This document shows, piece by piece, positions 41,980-52,266 of a stretch of 64,000 nt of DNA. A program made the position numbers and the translations under genes. This stretch comes from Eubacterium sp. MSJ-21 (GTDB lineage Bacteria > Bacillota > Clostridia > Lachnospirales > Lachnospiraceae), in assembly GCF_018918185.1 (NCBI RefSeq), contig NZ_JAHLPZ010000006.1:62001-126000 (forward strand). The letters are read 5' to 3'. The first letter of the stretch is position 1; every line of letters starts with the position of its first letter. The notes under the pieces are model-generated. The model was not told the DNA's origin. It saw only the letters and a program-made list of their open reading frames with translations, and searched no databases.

Positions 41980-43365
41980 CTATAGATACGATTCTTTTAC
42001 AATCGCCAATAATTGTTCACTTGTATTTAATTCCGGTTCTTCCAAAACCCGGTCGAACAGATCTCGCAAAATATGTCCCATATCCGGTCCAGGTTTTACG
42101 CCAATTGTAATCAGATCTTTTCCGCTGATTGCCATATCTGACAATTTCAGACATTGCTTCTCTTCTATGATCTGTGCAAACATCTCCTCCATATGTGCGA
42201 TCACCTGCCTGCGCTGTTCCAGATGGTAGTCACTCTGTCCCGCCATATCTCCTTTACGGATTTGCAGGAAATCCGCAAAATACTCTGCTCCAAGCTGTGC
42301 TACAAACCGACGGAAGCTCTTCATACCCGGTCCATCCCCGGCAAGCCCGTAATCATGATTTTTCACCAGTCTGCAAACCTGATCGATTGTATCGTTATCC
42401 AGCTTTAAGCGACGTAGAATTGCACGCGCCATCTTCGCCGAAATCTCCTGATGTCCATAAAAATGATCGACGCCTGCTTCGTCCGTCGTTTTACATTCCG
42501 GTTTTCCGACATCATGTAACAACGCCGCATAGCGAAGTACCGCGGTATCAGATACCGCCTGCATGACCTTCAGGGTATGATGTCCAACATCGTACAGATG
42601 GTAGGGGTTGTTCTGCAGCGTCTGCATCATCCGGTCGAACTCTGGCAGAAATACTTCGGTCAATCCCAGCTCATATGCCTCCTCCAGCCGTTCCGGATGT
42701 CTCGACACAAGCATCTTTGTAAGCTCCGTACAAATCCGTTCTGCACTAATATCCCTCAGATACTTTGCCTGTTCCCGCATGGCTGTACGCGTTGCTTCCT
42801 CGATTGCAAAATCAAGCTGCGCAGCAAACCGAACCGCCCGCAGAATACGAAGTGCATCCTCGTCAAACCGTTCTGACGCCTCACCCACACAGCGGATGAT
42901 TCCCTCCTTCAGATCGTCCTGTCCACCGAAGATGTCAATCACACCCTGCTCCGGATTGTACGCCATCGCATTGATCGTAAAATCCCGGCGTTTCAGATCT
43001 TCTTCCAGGCTCGCTGTAAAACACACGGATTCCGGCCGGCGATGATCAGTATAAACGCCATCCACCCGATACGTCGTCACCTCAAACGCATAATCCGTAT
43101 GGCTTGCAGGTGCTCCGCTTCCATCATCCAGAATTTCACGGTTTACCAAAACCGTCACAGTTCCATGCTGGATTCCTGTGTCGATCGTGCGTCGGAAAAT
43201 CGCTTTGACCTCCTCCGGTTTCGCTGAAGTCGTAATATCCCAGTCATTCGGTTTCTTACCGAGCAGACTGTCCCGCACGCATCCACCAACAATATACGCC
43301 TCGTATCCATGCCTGTTCAATTGTCGTAAAATATATGCCGCCCCTGTCGGAATCTCTATTTTCAT
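41980..43365 (-). CDS. cca: CCA tRNA nucleotidyltransferase
   Basis: The enzyme adds or repairs the 3' CCA end of tRNAs without a template. The 461 residues hold the class II nucleotidyltransferase head (GYEAYIVGGCVRDSLLGKKPNDWDITT, residues 20-46), the RRDFTINAMAYNP motif, and a body with an HD-type domain (YAALLHDVGKP, about 270), which in some members gives phosphatase activity. A poly(A) polymerase would share these motifs, but the head and HD arrangement suit Cca. I start at 43365 (MKIEIPTGA). It follows proS after a terminator hairpin. Confidence 0.9.
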   Translation of the reverse strand: MKIEIPTGAAYILRQLNRHGYEAYIVGGCVRDSLLGKKPNDWDITTSAKPEEVKAIFRRTIDTGIQHGTVTVLVNREILDDGSGAPASHTDYAFEVTTYRVDGVYTDHRRPESVCFTASLEEDLKRRDFTINAMAYNPEQGVIDIFGGQDDLKEGIIRCVGEASERFDEDALRILRAVRFAAQLDFAIEEATRTAMREQAKYLRDISAERICTELTKMLVSRHPERLEEAYELGLTEVFLPEFDRMMQTLQNNPYHLYDVGHHTLKVMQAVSDTAVLRYAALLHDVGKPECKTTDEAGVDHFYGHQEISAKMARAILRRLKLDNDTIDQVCRLVKNHDYGLAGDGPGMKSFRRFVAQLGAEYFADFLQIRKGDMAGQSDYHLEQRRQVIAHMEEMFAQIIEEKQCLKLSDMAISGKDLITIGVKPGPDMGHILRDLFDRVLEEPELNTSEQLLAIVKESYL

Positions 43366-43387
43366 GTATTTCACCCGAATAAACAAC

Positions 43388-43411
43388 TACCCTGCTGATA
43401 CCAGCAGGGTA
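43388..43411 (-). terminator. Terminator after proS
   Basis: A perfect 10-base stem (43388-43397 with 43402-43411, loop ATAC) lies 20 bases after the proS stop on the minus strand and is followed by GTTGTTTATT. It lies just before the cca ribosome site, so cca may depend on read-through. Confidence 0.8.
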
Positions 43412-43430
43412 AATGTTCTGATTTCTATTT

Positions 43431-44867
43431 TTAGTATGCCCTTCCAAAATAAACCATATGCTTTGCAGGCTTGCCACAATGTACACATACATCGCCAAGC
43501 TTCTCCTGTGCAAACGGAATACATCTCGTTGTTGCTCCTGTCTCATCCTTGATGGCTGTCTCACAGGCTTCCTCGCCACACCACATCGCCTTGATGAATC
43601 CCTGCTTCTTCTCCAGAATATCTGTGAACTCATCCCAGTTTGTTGCTACATGTGTATTCGCATCACGGTGTGCCTTTGCCTTTGCATACATATCGTCATG
43701 CATCTGTGCAAGCAGCGCCTCACAGGTCTCTGTCAGCTTATCAAATGGCACGATGGTCTTCTCTCTTGTATCACGACGGACAACAACTGCCTGTCCTGCC
43801 TCGATATCCTTTGGTCCAACCTCAACACGAAGAGGAATACCCTTTACTTCCTGCTCTGCAAACTTGAATCCAGGACTCTTGTCAGAATCGTCAACCTTTA
43901 CACGGAAGTTTGAAGCAAGCACACCACGAAGTTCTTCTGCCTTCTCCAGCACGCCCTCTTTCTTCTGCATAATCGGAACAATCATGATCTGTCTCGGAGC
44001 TACCTTCGGAGGAAGCACCAGTCCGCTGTCATCACCATGTACCATAATGATAGCACCGATCATTCTTGTTGTCATACCCCAGGATGTCTGATGTACATAC
44101 TGCAGTTTATTGTCTTTATCTGTATATTGAACACCAAATGCTCTTGCAAATCCATCCCCGAAATTGTGGCTCGTCCCGGACTGCAACGCCTTACCATCGT
44201 GCATCAGCGATTCGATTGTATAAGTTGCCTCAGCACCTGCGAATTTCTCTTTGTCTGTCTTACGTCCCTTGATAACCGGAATTGCAAGCACCTCCTCACA
44301 GAAGTCCGCATAGACATTCAGCATCTGGATCGTTCTTGCCTCTGCTTCCTCAGCTGTCGCGTGTGCCGTATGGCCTTCCTGCCACAGGAACTCTCTGGAA
44401 CGAAGGAACGGTCTTGTCTCTTTCTCCCAACGGACAACGGAACACCACTGGTTATATACCTTCGGAAGATCACGATAACTCTCGATTTCCTTGGAATAGA
44501 AATCACAGAACAATGTCTCAGATGTCGGTCTGACACACAAGCGTTCCTGCAATTCATTCAATCCACCATGTGTTACCCATGCGACCTCCGGTGCGAATCC
44601 CTCAACATGATCCTTTTCCTTCTCCAATAGGCTCTCCGGAATAAACATCGGAAGGTATACATTCTCTACACCAGTTGCTTTGAATCTCTCATCAAGATTC
44701 TTCTGAATCAACTCCCAAATGGCATAGCCTGCCGGTTTGAAAACCATACAACCCTTTACGCTTGTGTAATCACACAGCTCTGCCTTACGGACAACGTCCG
44801 TATACCACTGCGCAAAATCCTCATCCATTGCTGTAATATGCTCTACTAATTTCTTGTCCTTTGCCAT
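43431..44867 (-). CDS. proS: Prolyl-tRNA synthetase, eukaryote/archaea-like type
   Basis: This class II synthetase charges tRNA-Pro. The 478 residues have no bacterial editing insertion and match the shorter archaeal/eukaryotic type used by many Clostridia. Motifs: [17 protein letters not shown] (motif 1 region), [22 protein letters not shown] (motif 2), [17 protein letters not shown] (motif 3) and a C-terminal region with paired cysteines ([27 protein letters not shown]) and the conserved terminal Tyr. It is preceded by rluA and uses an AAAGGAA site. A second, bacterial-type ProS is not seen here. Confidence 0.96.
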   Translation of the reverse strand: MAKDKKLVEHITAMDEDFAQWYTDVVRKAELCDYTSVKGCMVFKPAGYAIWELIQKNLDERFKATGVENVYLPMFIPESLLEKEKDHVEGFAPEVAWVTHGGLNELQERLCVRPTSETLFCDFYSKEIESYRDLPKVYNQWCSVVRWEKETRPFLRSREFLWQEGHTAHATAEEAEARTIQMLNVYADFCEEVLAIPVIKGRKTDKEKFAGAEATYTIESLMHDGKALQSGTSHNFGDGFARAFGVQYTDKDNKLQYVHQTSWGMTTRMIGAIIMVHGDDSGLVLPPKVAPRQIMIVPIMQKKEGVLEKAEELRGVLASNFRVKVDDSDKSPGFKFAEQEVKGIPLRVEVGPKDIEAGQAVVVRRDTREKTIVPFDKLTETCEALLAQMHDDMYAKAKAHRDANTHVATNWDEFTDILEKKQGFIKAMWCGEEACETAIKDETGATTRCIPFAQEKLGDVCVHCGKPAKHMVYFGRAY

Positions 44868-44899
44868 TTCTCTTTTCCTTTCTATCTCATATCTCTATA

Positions 44900-45610
44900 T
44901 TATTCAAATTCATCCAAATCAAGCACCTCGAAGGCTTCGCCCTCCGGCTCTTTCTTGATCACGATCTCCTCTCCGGTAATCGGGTGCGTAAATTCCATCC
45001 GTGAGGAGAACAATCCGATCTGCTTATACTTGCGTTTTGTCTTTGCAAATTTCGGGTTATATTTCGTATCACCCCAGATGCCACAACCCCGGCTTGCAAA
45101 CTGTACTCGAATCTGATGATGTCTGCCTGTTCCAAGCTCGATCAGCACATAACTTAAGGTTCCATCATCGGTATCCATGACATCGAGTACATCGTAGAAA
45201 AGTTCTGCGCGTTTAGCACCTTTCTCGCCTTTTTTCACAACCTTCGTTGTGTTCGTTTTTCCGTCTCGCAGAAGATAGTCCACCATCTCACCCTCAAAAT
45301 CGGGAAGCTCGCCGGTAATCACTGCCTGATAATATTTCGTAATCTCGCCATCCTGCTGCATGTCCGAAAGTTTCGCCGCCATATCCGGGGTCTTTGCAAA
45401 TACCATCACACCCCCTACGGGTCGGTCAAGCCGGTGAATCGCTGCCACATATGGCTCTTCCGCCTGCTCCGATGTATCCTGATCATACAGATAATGTTTG
45501 ACTTTTGTGATCATATCTTCATCATTACCCTTATCTCCCTGCGACAATACACCATATGGTTTCACACAGGCGATCAGATATGCATCCTCATATAAAATCT
45601 CTAATTTCAT
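44900..45610 (-). CDS. RluA-family pseudouridine synthase
   Basis: The enzyme isomerises uridines in rRNA or tRNA. The 236 residues show the RluA signature HRLDRPVGGVMVFAKT, with the catalytic Asp (about residue 60), and GRHHQIRVQFASRG (about 165) for RNA binding. No S4 domain is present, so it is a short RluA-like form; the target RNA cannot be told. A strong promoter lies about 60 bases upstream and proS follows 32 bases later, so they are likely co-transcribed. Confidence 0.9.
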   Translation of the reverse strand: MKLEILYEDAYLIACVKPYGVLSQGDKGNDEDMITKVKHYLYDQDTSEQAEEPYVAAIHRLDRPVGGVMVFAKTPDMAAKLSDMQQDGEITKYYQAVITGELPDFEGEMVDYLLRDGKTNTTKVVKKGEKGAKRAELFYDVLDVMDTDDGTLSYVLIELGTGRHHQIRVQFASRGCGIWGDTKYNPKFAKTKRKYKQIGLFSSRMEFTHPITGEEIVIKKEPEGEAFEVLDLDEFE

Positions 45611-45673
45611 AATTCCTGTCCATTTCTGATATGTTTCCCATACCCCAGCTATATTTGCACATAACTAAAAAGA

Positions 45674-45702
45674 ATTATACAAGAATTACCATCTTTTTGC
45701 AA
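45674..45702 (-). promoter_or_regulatory. Promoter of the rluA-like and proS genes
   Basis: On the minus strand TTGCAA (45697-45702) and TATAAT (45674-45679) are separated by 17 bases, giving a leader of about 55 bases to the ATG at 45610. Confidence 0.8.
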
Positions 45703-45742
45703 CAAGCGGACACAGAAAGTTTTTGAGCACAAAGTTTTGTTC

Positions 45743-46468
45743 TTACCGGTGTTTTTTAAAGATTCCTTTTTTTGTTTTTGTTGCAGCCACCTCCGCATTT
45801 GCCTGCTGGATTTCCCGCAGCACAGTATCCAGTCTCCGGTATCTGGCTTCTTCCCGTTCGTCTTTTTCCCTCATAACCGCATCAAACTGCCGCATGACAT
45901 CCGCCGTTACTTCTTCTTTAATTGACGTTGTGATAATATCTTTATTTTCCCGCAGTGCAGTCGCAATCACCCGGTTCATCACACTTTGAAGCTGTGCCTG
46001 CTTAAAGTCAACAACCTTATCTTCGTCTCCCACCGTTTTCTGCATCCGCTCCAGCATCGAATCCTTGTCCTCATCCATCCGTATATGAATCGGACGAAGC
46101 TCCACCGACGATGTGTGCTTCATGTTCACTTCCGGTTTACACGATTTATCATCATTATCTGCTTCTTCCTGTGCTATTTTTGCGCATTCGATGGGCTGTA
46201 CATTCTCCTTACTTTTTTCTTCTGGCAAGTCTGATACATCTTCCCCAGCTTTCACACGTTTTGCACGGATGATCGCGTTTCGGATATCCTTGAGCATCAG
46301 TCCCTCTTCTTTCATTGCCTTCACGCTCTCAAACAACCGGATATCACGGTCATCATAATATCGATGCCCCTGCGCATTCCGCTTAATGTCGAGTTTTAAT
46401 TCATCCTCCCAATATCGAAGCACATGTGTCTCCACATGCAGTTTTTTTGCAGCTTCCTTAATTGTCAT
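45743..46468 (-). CDS. MerR-like DNA-binding protein with coiled-coil tail
   Basis: The N-terminal 70 residues are a MerR-type winged helix-turn-helix (TIKEAAKKLHVETHVLRYWEDEL and GHRYYDDRDIRLFESVK). A low-complexity acidic stretch (85-140) leads to a helical C-terminus (150-240) with DAVMREKDEREEARYRRLDTVLREIQ. The tail resembles DUF3967-type helices and the layout recalls the chromosome-anchoring protein RacA, but neither is certain. No metal-binding or ligand domain is present. I prefer the start at 46468; the ATG at 46477 is only two bases from the GGAG site. It is a single gene with no obvious target next to it. Confidence 0.75.
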   Translation of the reverse strand: MTIKEAAKKLHVETHVLRYWEDELKLDIKRNAQGHRYYDDRDIRLFESVKAMKEEGLMLKDIRNAIIRAKRVKAGEDVSDLPEEKSKENVQPIECAKIAQEEADNDDKSCKPEVNMKHTSSVELRPIHIRMDEDKDSMLERMQKTVGDEDKVVDFKQAQLQSVMNRVIATALRENKDIITTSIKEEVTADVMRQFDAVMREKDEREEARYRRLDTVLREIQQANAEVAATKTKKGIFKKHR

Positions 46469-46729
46469 AATCCCCATCTCTCCTTTATATGTAAACGTTT
46501 TTTCCCGTTCTTACCTTACCATAAATATGCTTTTCTGAAACCTCCTTTCGTATCCTTTCTCTCGTGTTTTTTCCTGTCCGTTCGACAGACACACTTCCGT
46601 GCATTTTATGTGAAATATGCATTGGATGATTGCAGATTTTAATTATTTCGAGTATGATTATTTTGTATGTCTATCTAATTAAAGCAGATACTATACTGTA
46701 AGATATTAAAATGGAGGTTCTATATTTAT

Positions 46730-48649
46730 ATGTGGAAAAAATTTTACAAGAAAGCGACGGCTTTTGCACTTGTCTGTGCAATGTCCGTCATGCTGACCGC
46801 ATGTGGTGGTAGCAACAGCAGTAACTGGGACACGGCATCTTTATCCTTGGAAGATTCTGTGGAAAACGTGATTGCCGAAGGGACTGCTGAACCTGAAGCA
46901 TCTCCGATTGATGCTTCCACTTTGGAGGATTGTGCCTATGCCCTGCCAGATCCAACCGGTGAAGAAGCCGAAGCTGAACAGGCACGGTTTCACACTTACC
47001 TTATGGATAACTTTAAGGAGAGTGTCACAAGCGATACTGTAACACTTCACTATACCGTTGCAAATCCTGCCGACTATGATCTGGATGTTCCAACCGCAAC
47101 CTTTGGCGACGCAGAGATTTCTGACGAGGCCATTGCAAGCGACAAAAAAGAAACCGAAGACGAAATCTCCGAACTGCAATCCTTTGATTATGATCTGCTG
47201 ACCAGTTCCCAGAAATACACTTATGATGTCATCAAGGATTATTTGAACCTGAACCTGGAATCCTATGAATACACATATCTATATGAGCCATTTGCGTATA
47301 CAAGCGGTTTGCAGACAAACATGCCAATCAATATGTCTGAGTACAAGTTTTATAATGAGGGAGACGTGCAGGATTATCTGGCATTGCTTGAGCAGTTGTC
47401 CGATTACTATGGAAAATATCTGGACTTTGAGCAGGCAAAGATTGACAAGGGACTTTTCATGAACGAGCATTCCGCTAGCGAAGTTATCCGCCAGTGTGAA
47501 GAATTCATCGCGAACCCGGAGGAAAACCTTCTGATTGCTACTTTTGAAGATAAGGTTCGCGGTGTTAATGGTTTAAGTGAAGAACAGATTCAGAACTACA
47601 TTACCCAGAATCACGACACCGTTATCAATTCTGTTATCCCTTGCTACAAAAACGTAATTAACTTCTTTAACGCACACAAAGATGATGGGCAAAACGATCT
47701 GGGACTTGCTGGTTTTGAACACGGAAAAGAATATTATGCATATCTGTTAAAGGATAAGGTTGGCACCGATAAAACGCCAGAAGAAGTCTGCGACTGGCTC
47801 GACAATGCAATTAGCGATGTCCTGTATGAATATCAGACAGCTGCTCTAGCCAACTATTCCGCCTATGAACAATACTTTAATGATTCAGGAGATGGGTTGT
47901 ACGATGACAACGATCCATTGGAGACAATCAACTACTTCAAGAATGCATTTGCAGATAAATTCCCGGCCATGCCGGATGTAAATTACACCGTGGAAAATGT
48001 ACACAAATCTCTGGAAGATATCGTAAGTCCTGCATTCTATGTGACAACGCCAATTGACGCTTACGACGAAAACTCCATCTATCTGAATATGGGGAGTGAC
48101 GGTGCCGGTGATCTGTGGTCCACCCTTGCGCATGAAGGAATCCCCGGACATATGTACCAGTTTACCTACTATTTAAGTACGAACCCGGAACCAATCCGTG
48201 CACTGCTTAACTTTAACGGCTATACAGAAGGCTGGGCAACTTATGTCGAGATGATGAGCTATGCTATATACAAGGATTACCCGGATGACTGCTATGCAGA
48301 TTTTGAGCGAATTAATTCGGAATTAAACCTGCTTGTCAGCGCCCGTGTCGAAATCGGTGTCAACTATGAGGGCTGGGATCTCGAAGCAACCCAGAAGTAC
48401 CTCTCCGACAATGGCTTCAATTCTGACGGAGCTGAAAGCATCATGGACTATGTCATTGCCGAACCGGTCAACTACCAGATGTATGTCATGGGCTGGCAGT
48501 CTTTCCAGGAGCTTCGCGACTATGCAGAATCTGCACTTGGTGACAAATTCGACGAACAGGCTTTCCACAAGGTTGTGCTTGATGCAGGTCCTTCCCAGTT
48601 CTATCTGATCGAGAAGCTTGTCAAACAGTATGTAAAAGATAATTTATAA
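46730..48649 (+). CDS. DUF885-family lipoprotein, likely metallopeptidase
   Basis: A lipoprotein signal (MWKKFYKKATAFALVCAMSVMLTAC, lipid Cys25) is followed by an acidic linker and a 560-residue helical domain of the DUF885 family. The family metal motif is seen as LAHEGIPGHMYQF (about residue 466), and a downstream EGWATYVEMM supplies another Glu, the pattern of zinc peptidases. The protein should act on the outer surface, on peptides or peptidoglycan stems; substrate unknown. The GGAGG site is 12 bases from the ATG, longer than usual, but no better start is present. It is convergent with pckA. Confidence 0.88.
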   Translation: MWKKFYKKATAFALVCAMSVMLTACGGSNSSNWDTASLSLEDSVENVIAEGTAEPEASPIDASTLEDCAYALPDPTGEEAEAEQARFHTYLMDNFKESVTSDTVTLHYTVANPADYDLDVPTATFGDAEISDEAIASDKKETEDEISELQSFDYDLLTSSQKYTYDVIKDYLNLNLESYEYTYLYEPFAYTSGLQTNMPINMSEYKFYNEGDVQDYLALLEQLSDYYGKYLDFEQAKIDKGLFMNEHSASEVIRQCEEFIANPEENLLIATFEDKVRGVNGLSEEQIQNYITQNHDTVINSVIPCYKNVINFFNAHKDDGQNDLGLAGFEHGKEYYAYLLKDKVGTDKTPEEVCDWLDNAISDVLYEYQTAALANYSAYEQYFNDSGDGLYDDNDPLETINYFKNAFADKFPAMPDVNYTVENVHKSLEDIVSPAFYVTTPIDAYDENSIYLNMGSDGAGDLWSTLAHEGIPGHMYQFTYYLSTNPEPIRALLNFNGYTEGWATYVEMMSYAIYKDYPDDCYADFERINSELNLLVSARVEIGVNYEGWDLEATQKYLSDNGFNSDGAESIMDYVIAEPVNYQMYVMGWQSFQELRDYAESALGDKFDEQAFHKVVLDAGPSQFYLIEKLVKQYVKDNL

Positions 48650-48668
48650 TTTTTTATATAGCAAAAAA

Positions 48669-48693
48669 TAACCCGCGTCATCGACGCGGGTTA
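48669..48693. terminator. Bidirectional terminator between the DUF885 lipoprotein gene and pckA
   Basis: A perfect 11-base GC-rich stem (48669-48679 with 48683-48693, loop ATC) is flanked by a six-A run on the left and a T-rich tail on the right. It serves both convergent genes. Confidence 0.92.
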
Positions 48694-48715
48694 CCTTTAT
48701 TTATAAGCGATTCAA

Positions 48716-50332
48716 TTACTCAGCCTTAGGACCAGCAGCAACCAATGCCTTACCAGCATCGTTTGTTGTGTACTTCTGGAAGTTCTTCTCGAATCTTGCA
48801 GCAAGATCCTTAGCCTTTGTCTCCCACTCAGTAGGATCAGCATATGTGTCTCTTGGATCAAGGATTGCTGGATCTACACCAGGAAGCTCTGTTGGAACCT
48901 CAAAGTCGAACATAGGGATCTTCTTTGTAGGAGCTGTCTTGATATCACCGGAAAGGATTGCATCGATGATTCCACGAGTATCCTTGATTGTGATACGCTT
49001 GCCTGTTCCGTTCCATCCTGTATTTACGAGATAAGCCTTAGCTCCGCTCTTCTCCATCTTCTTAACAAGCTCTTCTGCATACTTTGTAGGATGCAGTTCA
49101 AGGAATGCCTGTCCGAAGCAAGCTGAGAATGTAGGTGTAGGCTCTGTGATACCACGCTCTGTACCAGCAAGTTTTGCAGTAAATCCTGAAAGGAAGTAGT
49201 ACTTTGTCTGCTCTGGTGTCAGAATAGATACTGGAGGAAGTACTCCAAATGCATCTGCGGAAAGGAAGATTACGTTCTCTGCAGCAGGACCTGCGGAAAC
49301 GCCATTTACCTTAGATGCAATCTTCTCAATATGATCAATTGGATAAGATACACGTGTATTCTCTGTTACACTCTTATCATCGAAATCAATCTTACCTGCT
49401 GCATCAACTGTCACGTTCTCAAGAAGAGCGTCACGTCTGATTGCGTTGTAGATATCTGGCTCAGACTCCTTGTCAAGTCCGATAACCTTTGCATAACATC
49501 CACCCTCGAAGTTGAAGACACCGTTGTCATCCCAACCGTGCTCATCATCACCGATCAGAAGTCTCTTAGGATCTGTAGAAAGTGTTGTCTTACCTGTACC
49601 TGAAAGACCGAAGAATACAGCTGTGTGCTTACCTTCCATATCACAGTTAGCAGAACAGTGCATAGAAGCAATACCCTTAAGTGGGAGGTAGTAGTTCATC
49701 ATAGAGAACATACCCTTCTTCATCTCTCCGCCGTACCATGTATTGATGATAACCTGCTCCTTAGATGTGATGTTGAATGCTACACATGTCTCAGAGTTAA
49801 GACCAAGCTCTGCATAGTTCTCAACCTTAGCCTTAGATGCGTTGTAAACAACGAAATCCGGCTCGAAATCCTTAAGCTCTTCCTCGGAAGGCTTGATGAA
49901 CATATTTGTTACAAAGTGAGCCTGCCAAGCAACCTCAACGATGAAACGAACTGCCATACGTGTATCCTTGTTTGCACCACAGAATGCATCTACAACATAA
50001 AGCTTCTTGTTGCAAAGCTCCTTCTTAGCAAGATCCTTAACAACTGCCCATGTCTCTTCTGACATTGGATGGTTGTCGTTCTTGTATGCGTCTGTTGTCC
50101 ACCATACTGTGTCCTTAGAATTCTCATCCATAACGATGTACTTATCTTTAGGAGAACGTCCTGTAAATACACCTGTCATAACGTTAACTGTATCTAATTC
50201 TGTGTTCTGTCCAACCTCATAACCCTCGTTTGAAGCCTTTGTCTCTTCCTCAAACAAAACTTCATATGAAGGATTGTGAACGATTTCTGTTGTTCCAGTA
50301 ATTCCATACTTAGTTAAATCAATGTTTGCCAT
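48716..50332 (-). CDS. pckA: Phosphoenolpyruvate carboxykinase (ATP)
   Basis: The enzyme interconverts oxaloacetate plus ATP with phosphoenolpyruvate, CO2 and ADP. In anaerobic gut bacteria it often runs toward oxaloacetate. The 538 residues show [13 protein letters not shown] near the start, the kinase P-loop [11 protein letters not shown] (about 245), the metal-binding [10 protein letters not shown] (about 265) and [10 protein letters not shown]. Its codons look biased toward a small set compared with neighbours, consistent with strong expression, and its promoter is near consensus. Confidence 0.97.
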   Translation of the reverse strand: MANIDLTKYGITGTTEIVHNPSYEVLFEEETKASNEGYEVGQNTELDTVNVMTGVFTGRSPKDKYIVMDENSKDTVWWTTDAYKNDNHPMSEETWAVVKDLAKKELCNKKLYVVDAFCGANKDTRMAVRFIVEVAWQAHFVTNMFIKPSEEELKDFEPDFVVYNASKAKVENYAELGLNSETCVAFNITSKEQVIINTWYGGEMKKGMFSMMNYYLPLKGIASMHCSANCDMEGKHTAVFFGLSGTGKTTLSTDPKRLLIGDDEHGWDDNGVFNFEGGCYAKVIGLDKESEPDIYNAIRRDALLENVTVDAAGKIDFDDKSVTENTRVSYPIDHIEKIASKVNGVSAGPAAENVIFLSADAFGVLPPVSILTPEQTKYYFLSGFTAKLAGTERGITEPTPTFSACFGQAFLELHPTKYAEELVKKMEKSGAKAYLVNTGWNGTGKRITIKDTRGIIDAILSGDIKTAPTKKIPMFDFEVPTELPGVDPAILDPRDTYADPTEWETKAKDLAARFEKNFQKYTTNDAGKALVAAGPKAE

Positions 50333-50395
50333 CTTAAAATTTCCTTCCTTTGCTTTTTATTAATTAAGGGTAGTTATCCACCCAAAACCATCGAA

Positions 50396-50424
50396 ATTGT
50401 ATCACTAAAAAGATATCCAGTCAA
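50396..50424 (-). promoter_or_regulatory. Strong promoter of pckA
   Basis: On the minus strand TTGACT (50419-50424) and TACAAT (50396-50401) are separated by 17 bases. The leader is about 57 bases and contains GGGTGGATAACTACCC, a small hairpin, just before the AAGGAAGG ribosome site. Confidence 0.85.
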
Positions 50425-50467
50425 CCAACATATATGAAAAATCGTTTAATTTTTCGTGAATTAAGTG

Positions 50468-52240
50468 TTAATCCTCTTTTTTATCAATATATCGGTTGAG
50501 TGTCTCAACTACAGTGTTCAGATTATACGGTTTGGCAATATAGTCATCCAGCTTGTTCTCTAAGATACGTTCCTTATCTCCAAACATGGCTCTGGCTGTA
50601 ACAGCAATAATTGGGAGTCTCTTTCTGTGCTCCTTCTGCTCAATCTCACGGATCTGCTGTGTTGCTGCGATACCATCCATAACCGGCATCTGTACATCAA
50701 AGAGTGCTGCATCATATTCTTTCTGTTTAAACAGTTCAATTGCCTTTTCACCGTTTTCGGCAATATCATAAGAGAAACCTGCCATTCCAAGCAGCTTACC
50801 GATAACCTGCTGGTTCACCGGCTCATCCTCTGCAACAAGGATACGTGCCTTGCTATGTGCATTGATGGAGAATACTGCGGCATCTTCTTTTTCTTCCATG
50901 TTCTTCGCTGCTTCCACTTCGGCTGCCTTTACAACCTTCAGAGGAATCTCAGCGATAAACGTCGATCCAATGCCTTCCTTACTCTGGACACTGATATTGC
51001 CACCCATCAGCTCTGCAATCTGCTTGGAGATAACCAAACCTAATCCGGAACCGCCATACTTTCTTGTATCGGAACCATCGACCTGTGAGAAACGGATAAA
51101 CAGCTTATCCATGTTCTTCTCAGAGATACCGATACCTGTATCTGCAACTGCGATACGCAGGTTAATATTTTCTTTCTCTGCATCAATCGCTGCAATCTTT
51201 ACTCTTACACTTCCCTCAGATGTAAATTTTAATGCATTGGAAAGCAGACAATTCAAAATCTGCTGAATTCTCTGTCCATCGCCCTTTACAAGCTTTGGAA
51301 TGTTATTACCAAATGTACAGTCAAGGGCAAGTCCCTTATTTGTTGCTGTTGGTACCTGCGCTGCCACCGTCTCCTCAATGGCCGCGCGTACATCGAAGAT
51401 TTCTTCCTTCAGGTTATATTTACCAGCTTCCAGCTTACTGATATCCAGAATATCGTTGATCAGTCGAAGCAGGTTATCTGCACAGCCCTTTGCAGTAAGC
51501 AGGTTATCACGGTAATCTGCCTGCAGATCATCTGCCATCAGAGTAAGCTGCAACATTCCAAGAATTCCGTTGATCGGTGTACGGATCTCGTGGCTCATAT
51601 TCGCAAGGAACTCTGCCTGTGTCTTGTAGGCTGCATTTGCATCCTCGATTGCCGCAGACAGCTTGTTCTCCGTCTCTTTCTGATCCGTAATATCGATAAC
51701 AACCATATTGATGTAATCCGCTTCGGATTTATACATGACTGTGTTAAATACTTTTCCAAGCTTCTCCATCGTAATCTCTACATCCATGAAGTCGCCCTCT
51801 TTAGTTCCAGATGTATTATACGCAGTAAACCATGCGTTAATATCCTGTAACACTTCAATCTTGCTCTCGCCAAGAATCTTGTCCTGGTAATCCGATGCAT
51901 CCAGATTAAAGTAGCTTCCGAACCGTTCGTTTGCTTCCTGAATGCAATACCCGATACTGTTTCCAAGTGAATCTGTGATGATCTTTGCCTGTGCAAATCC
52001 AATCGGAAGATTCATAAACAATTTCTTGTACTTGTCACCTTTTGTGCGACCTGCCGTAGCACCGCCACCAAGTGCAAATACAATCACTCCCGTGACAGCC
52101 GCTGCCAGCACACCGACAATAATTCCTGCCGGAACCGCCTTAAAAATCGCTCCAAATACGATTCCGAGCACAACATCCAGTGCCGCCGCAATAATGATTA
52201 GTTTCTGCCACCCTAATTTTGCTAGTTTTTCCATATGCAT
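50468..52240 (-). CDS. Hybrid sensor histidine kinase/response regulator
   Basis: The 590 residues start with two membrane helices (about 12-32 and 36-58), then a PAS-like domain (70-200), a HisKA domain with the phospho-accepting His in FLANMSHEIRTPINGI (about 223), a HATPase domain (N-box LLSNALKF, G1 VADTGIGIS, G2 YGGSGLGLVISKQ) and a receiver domain with the phospho-Asp in ALFDVQMPVMDG (about 515). No output domain follows, so phosphate must pass on to another protein. The start at 52240 follows GGGGG by 4 bases; an ATG at 52234 is an alternative. It is the last gene of a likely hisA-cellulase-YfhO-kinase run. Confidence 0.9.
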   Translation of the reverse strand: MHMEKLAKLGWQKLIIIAAALDVVLGIVFGAIFKAVPAGIIVGVLAAAVTGVIVFALGGGATAGRTKGDKYKKLFMNLPIGFAQAKIITDSLGNSIGYCIQEANERFGSYFNLDASDYQDKILGESKIEVLQDINAWFTAYNTSGTKEGDFMDVEITMEKLGKVFNTVMYKSEADYINMVVIDITDQKETENKLSAAIEDANAAYKTQAEFLANMSHEIRTPINGILGMLQLTLMADDLQADYRDNLLTAKGCADNLLRLINDILDISKLEAGKYNLKEEIFDVRAAIEETVAAQVPTATNKGLALDCTFGNNIPKLVKGDGQRIQQILNCLLSNALKFTSEGSVRVKIAAIDAEKENINLRIAVADTGIGISEKNMDKLFIRFSQVDGSDTRKYGGSGLGLVISKQIAELMGGNISVQSKEGIGSTFIAEIPLKVVKAAEVEAAKNMEEKEDAAVFSINAHSKARILVAEDEPVNQQVIGKLLGMAGFSYDIAENGEKAIELFKQKEYDAALFDVQMPVMDGIAATQQIREIEQKEHRKRLPIIAVTARAMFGDKERILENKLDDYIAKPYNLNTVVETLNRYIDKKED

Positions 52241-52266
52241 AACACCCCCTATTTATCAACATTCTA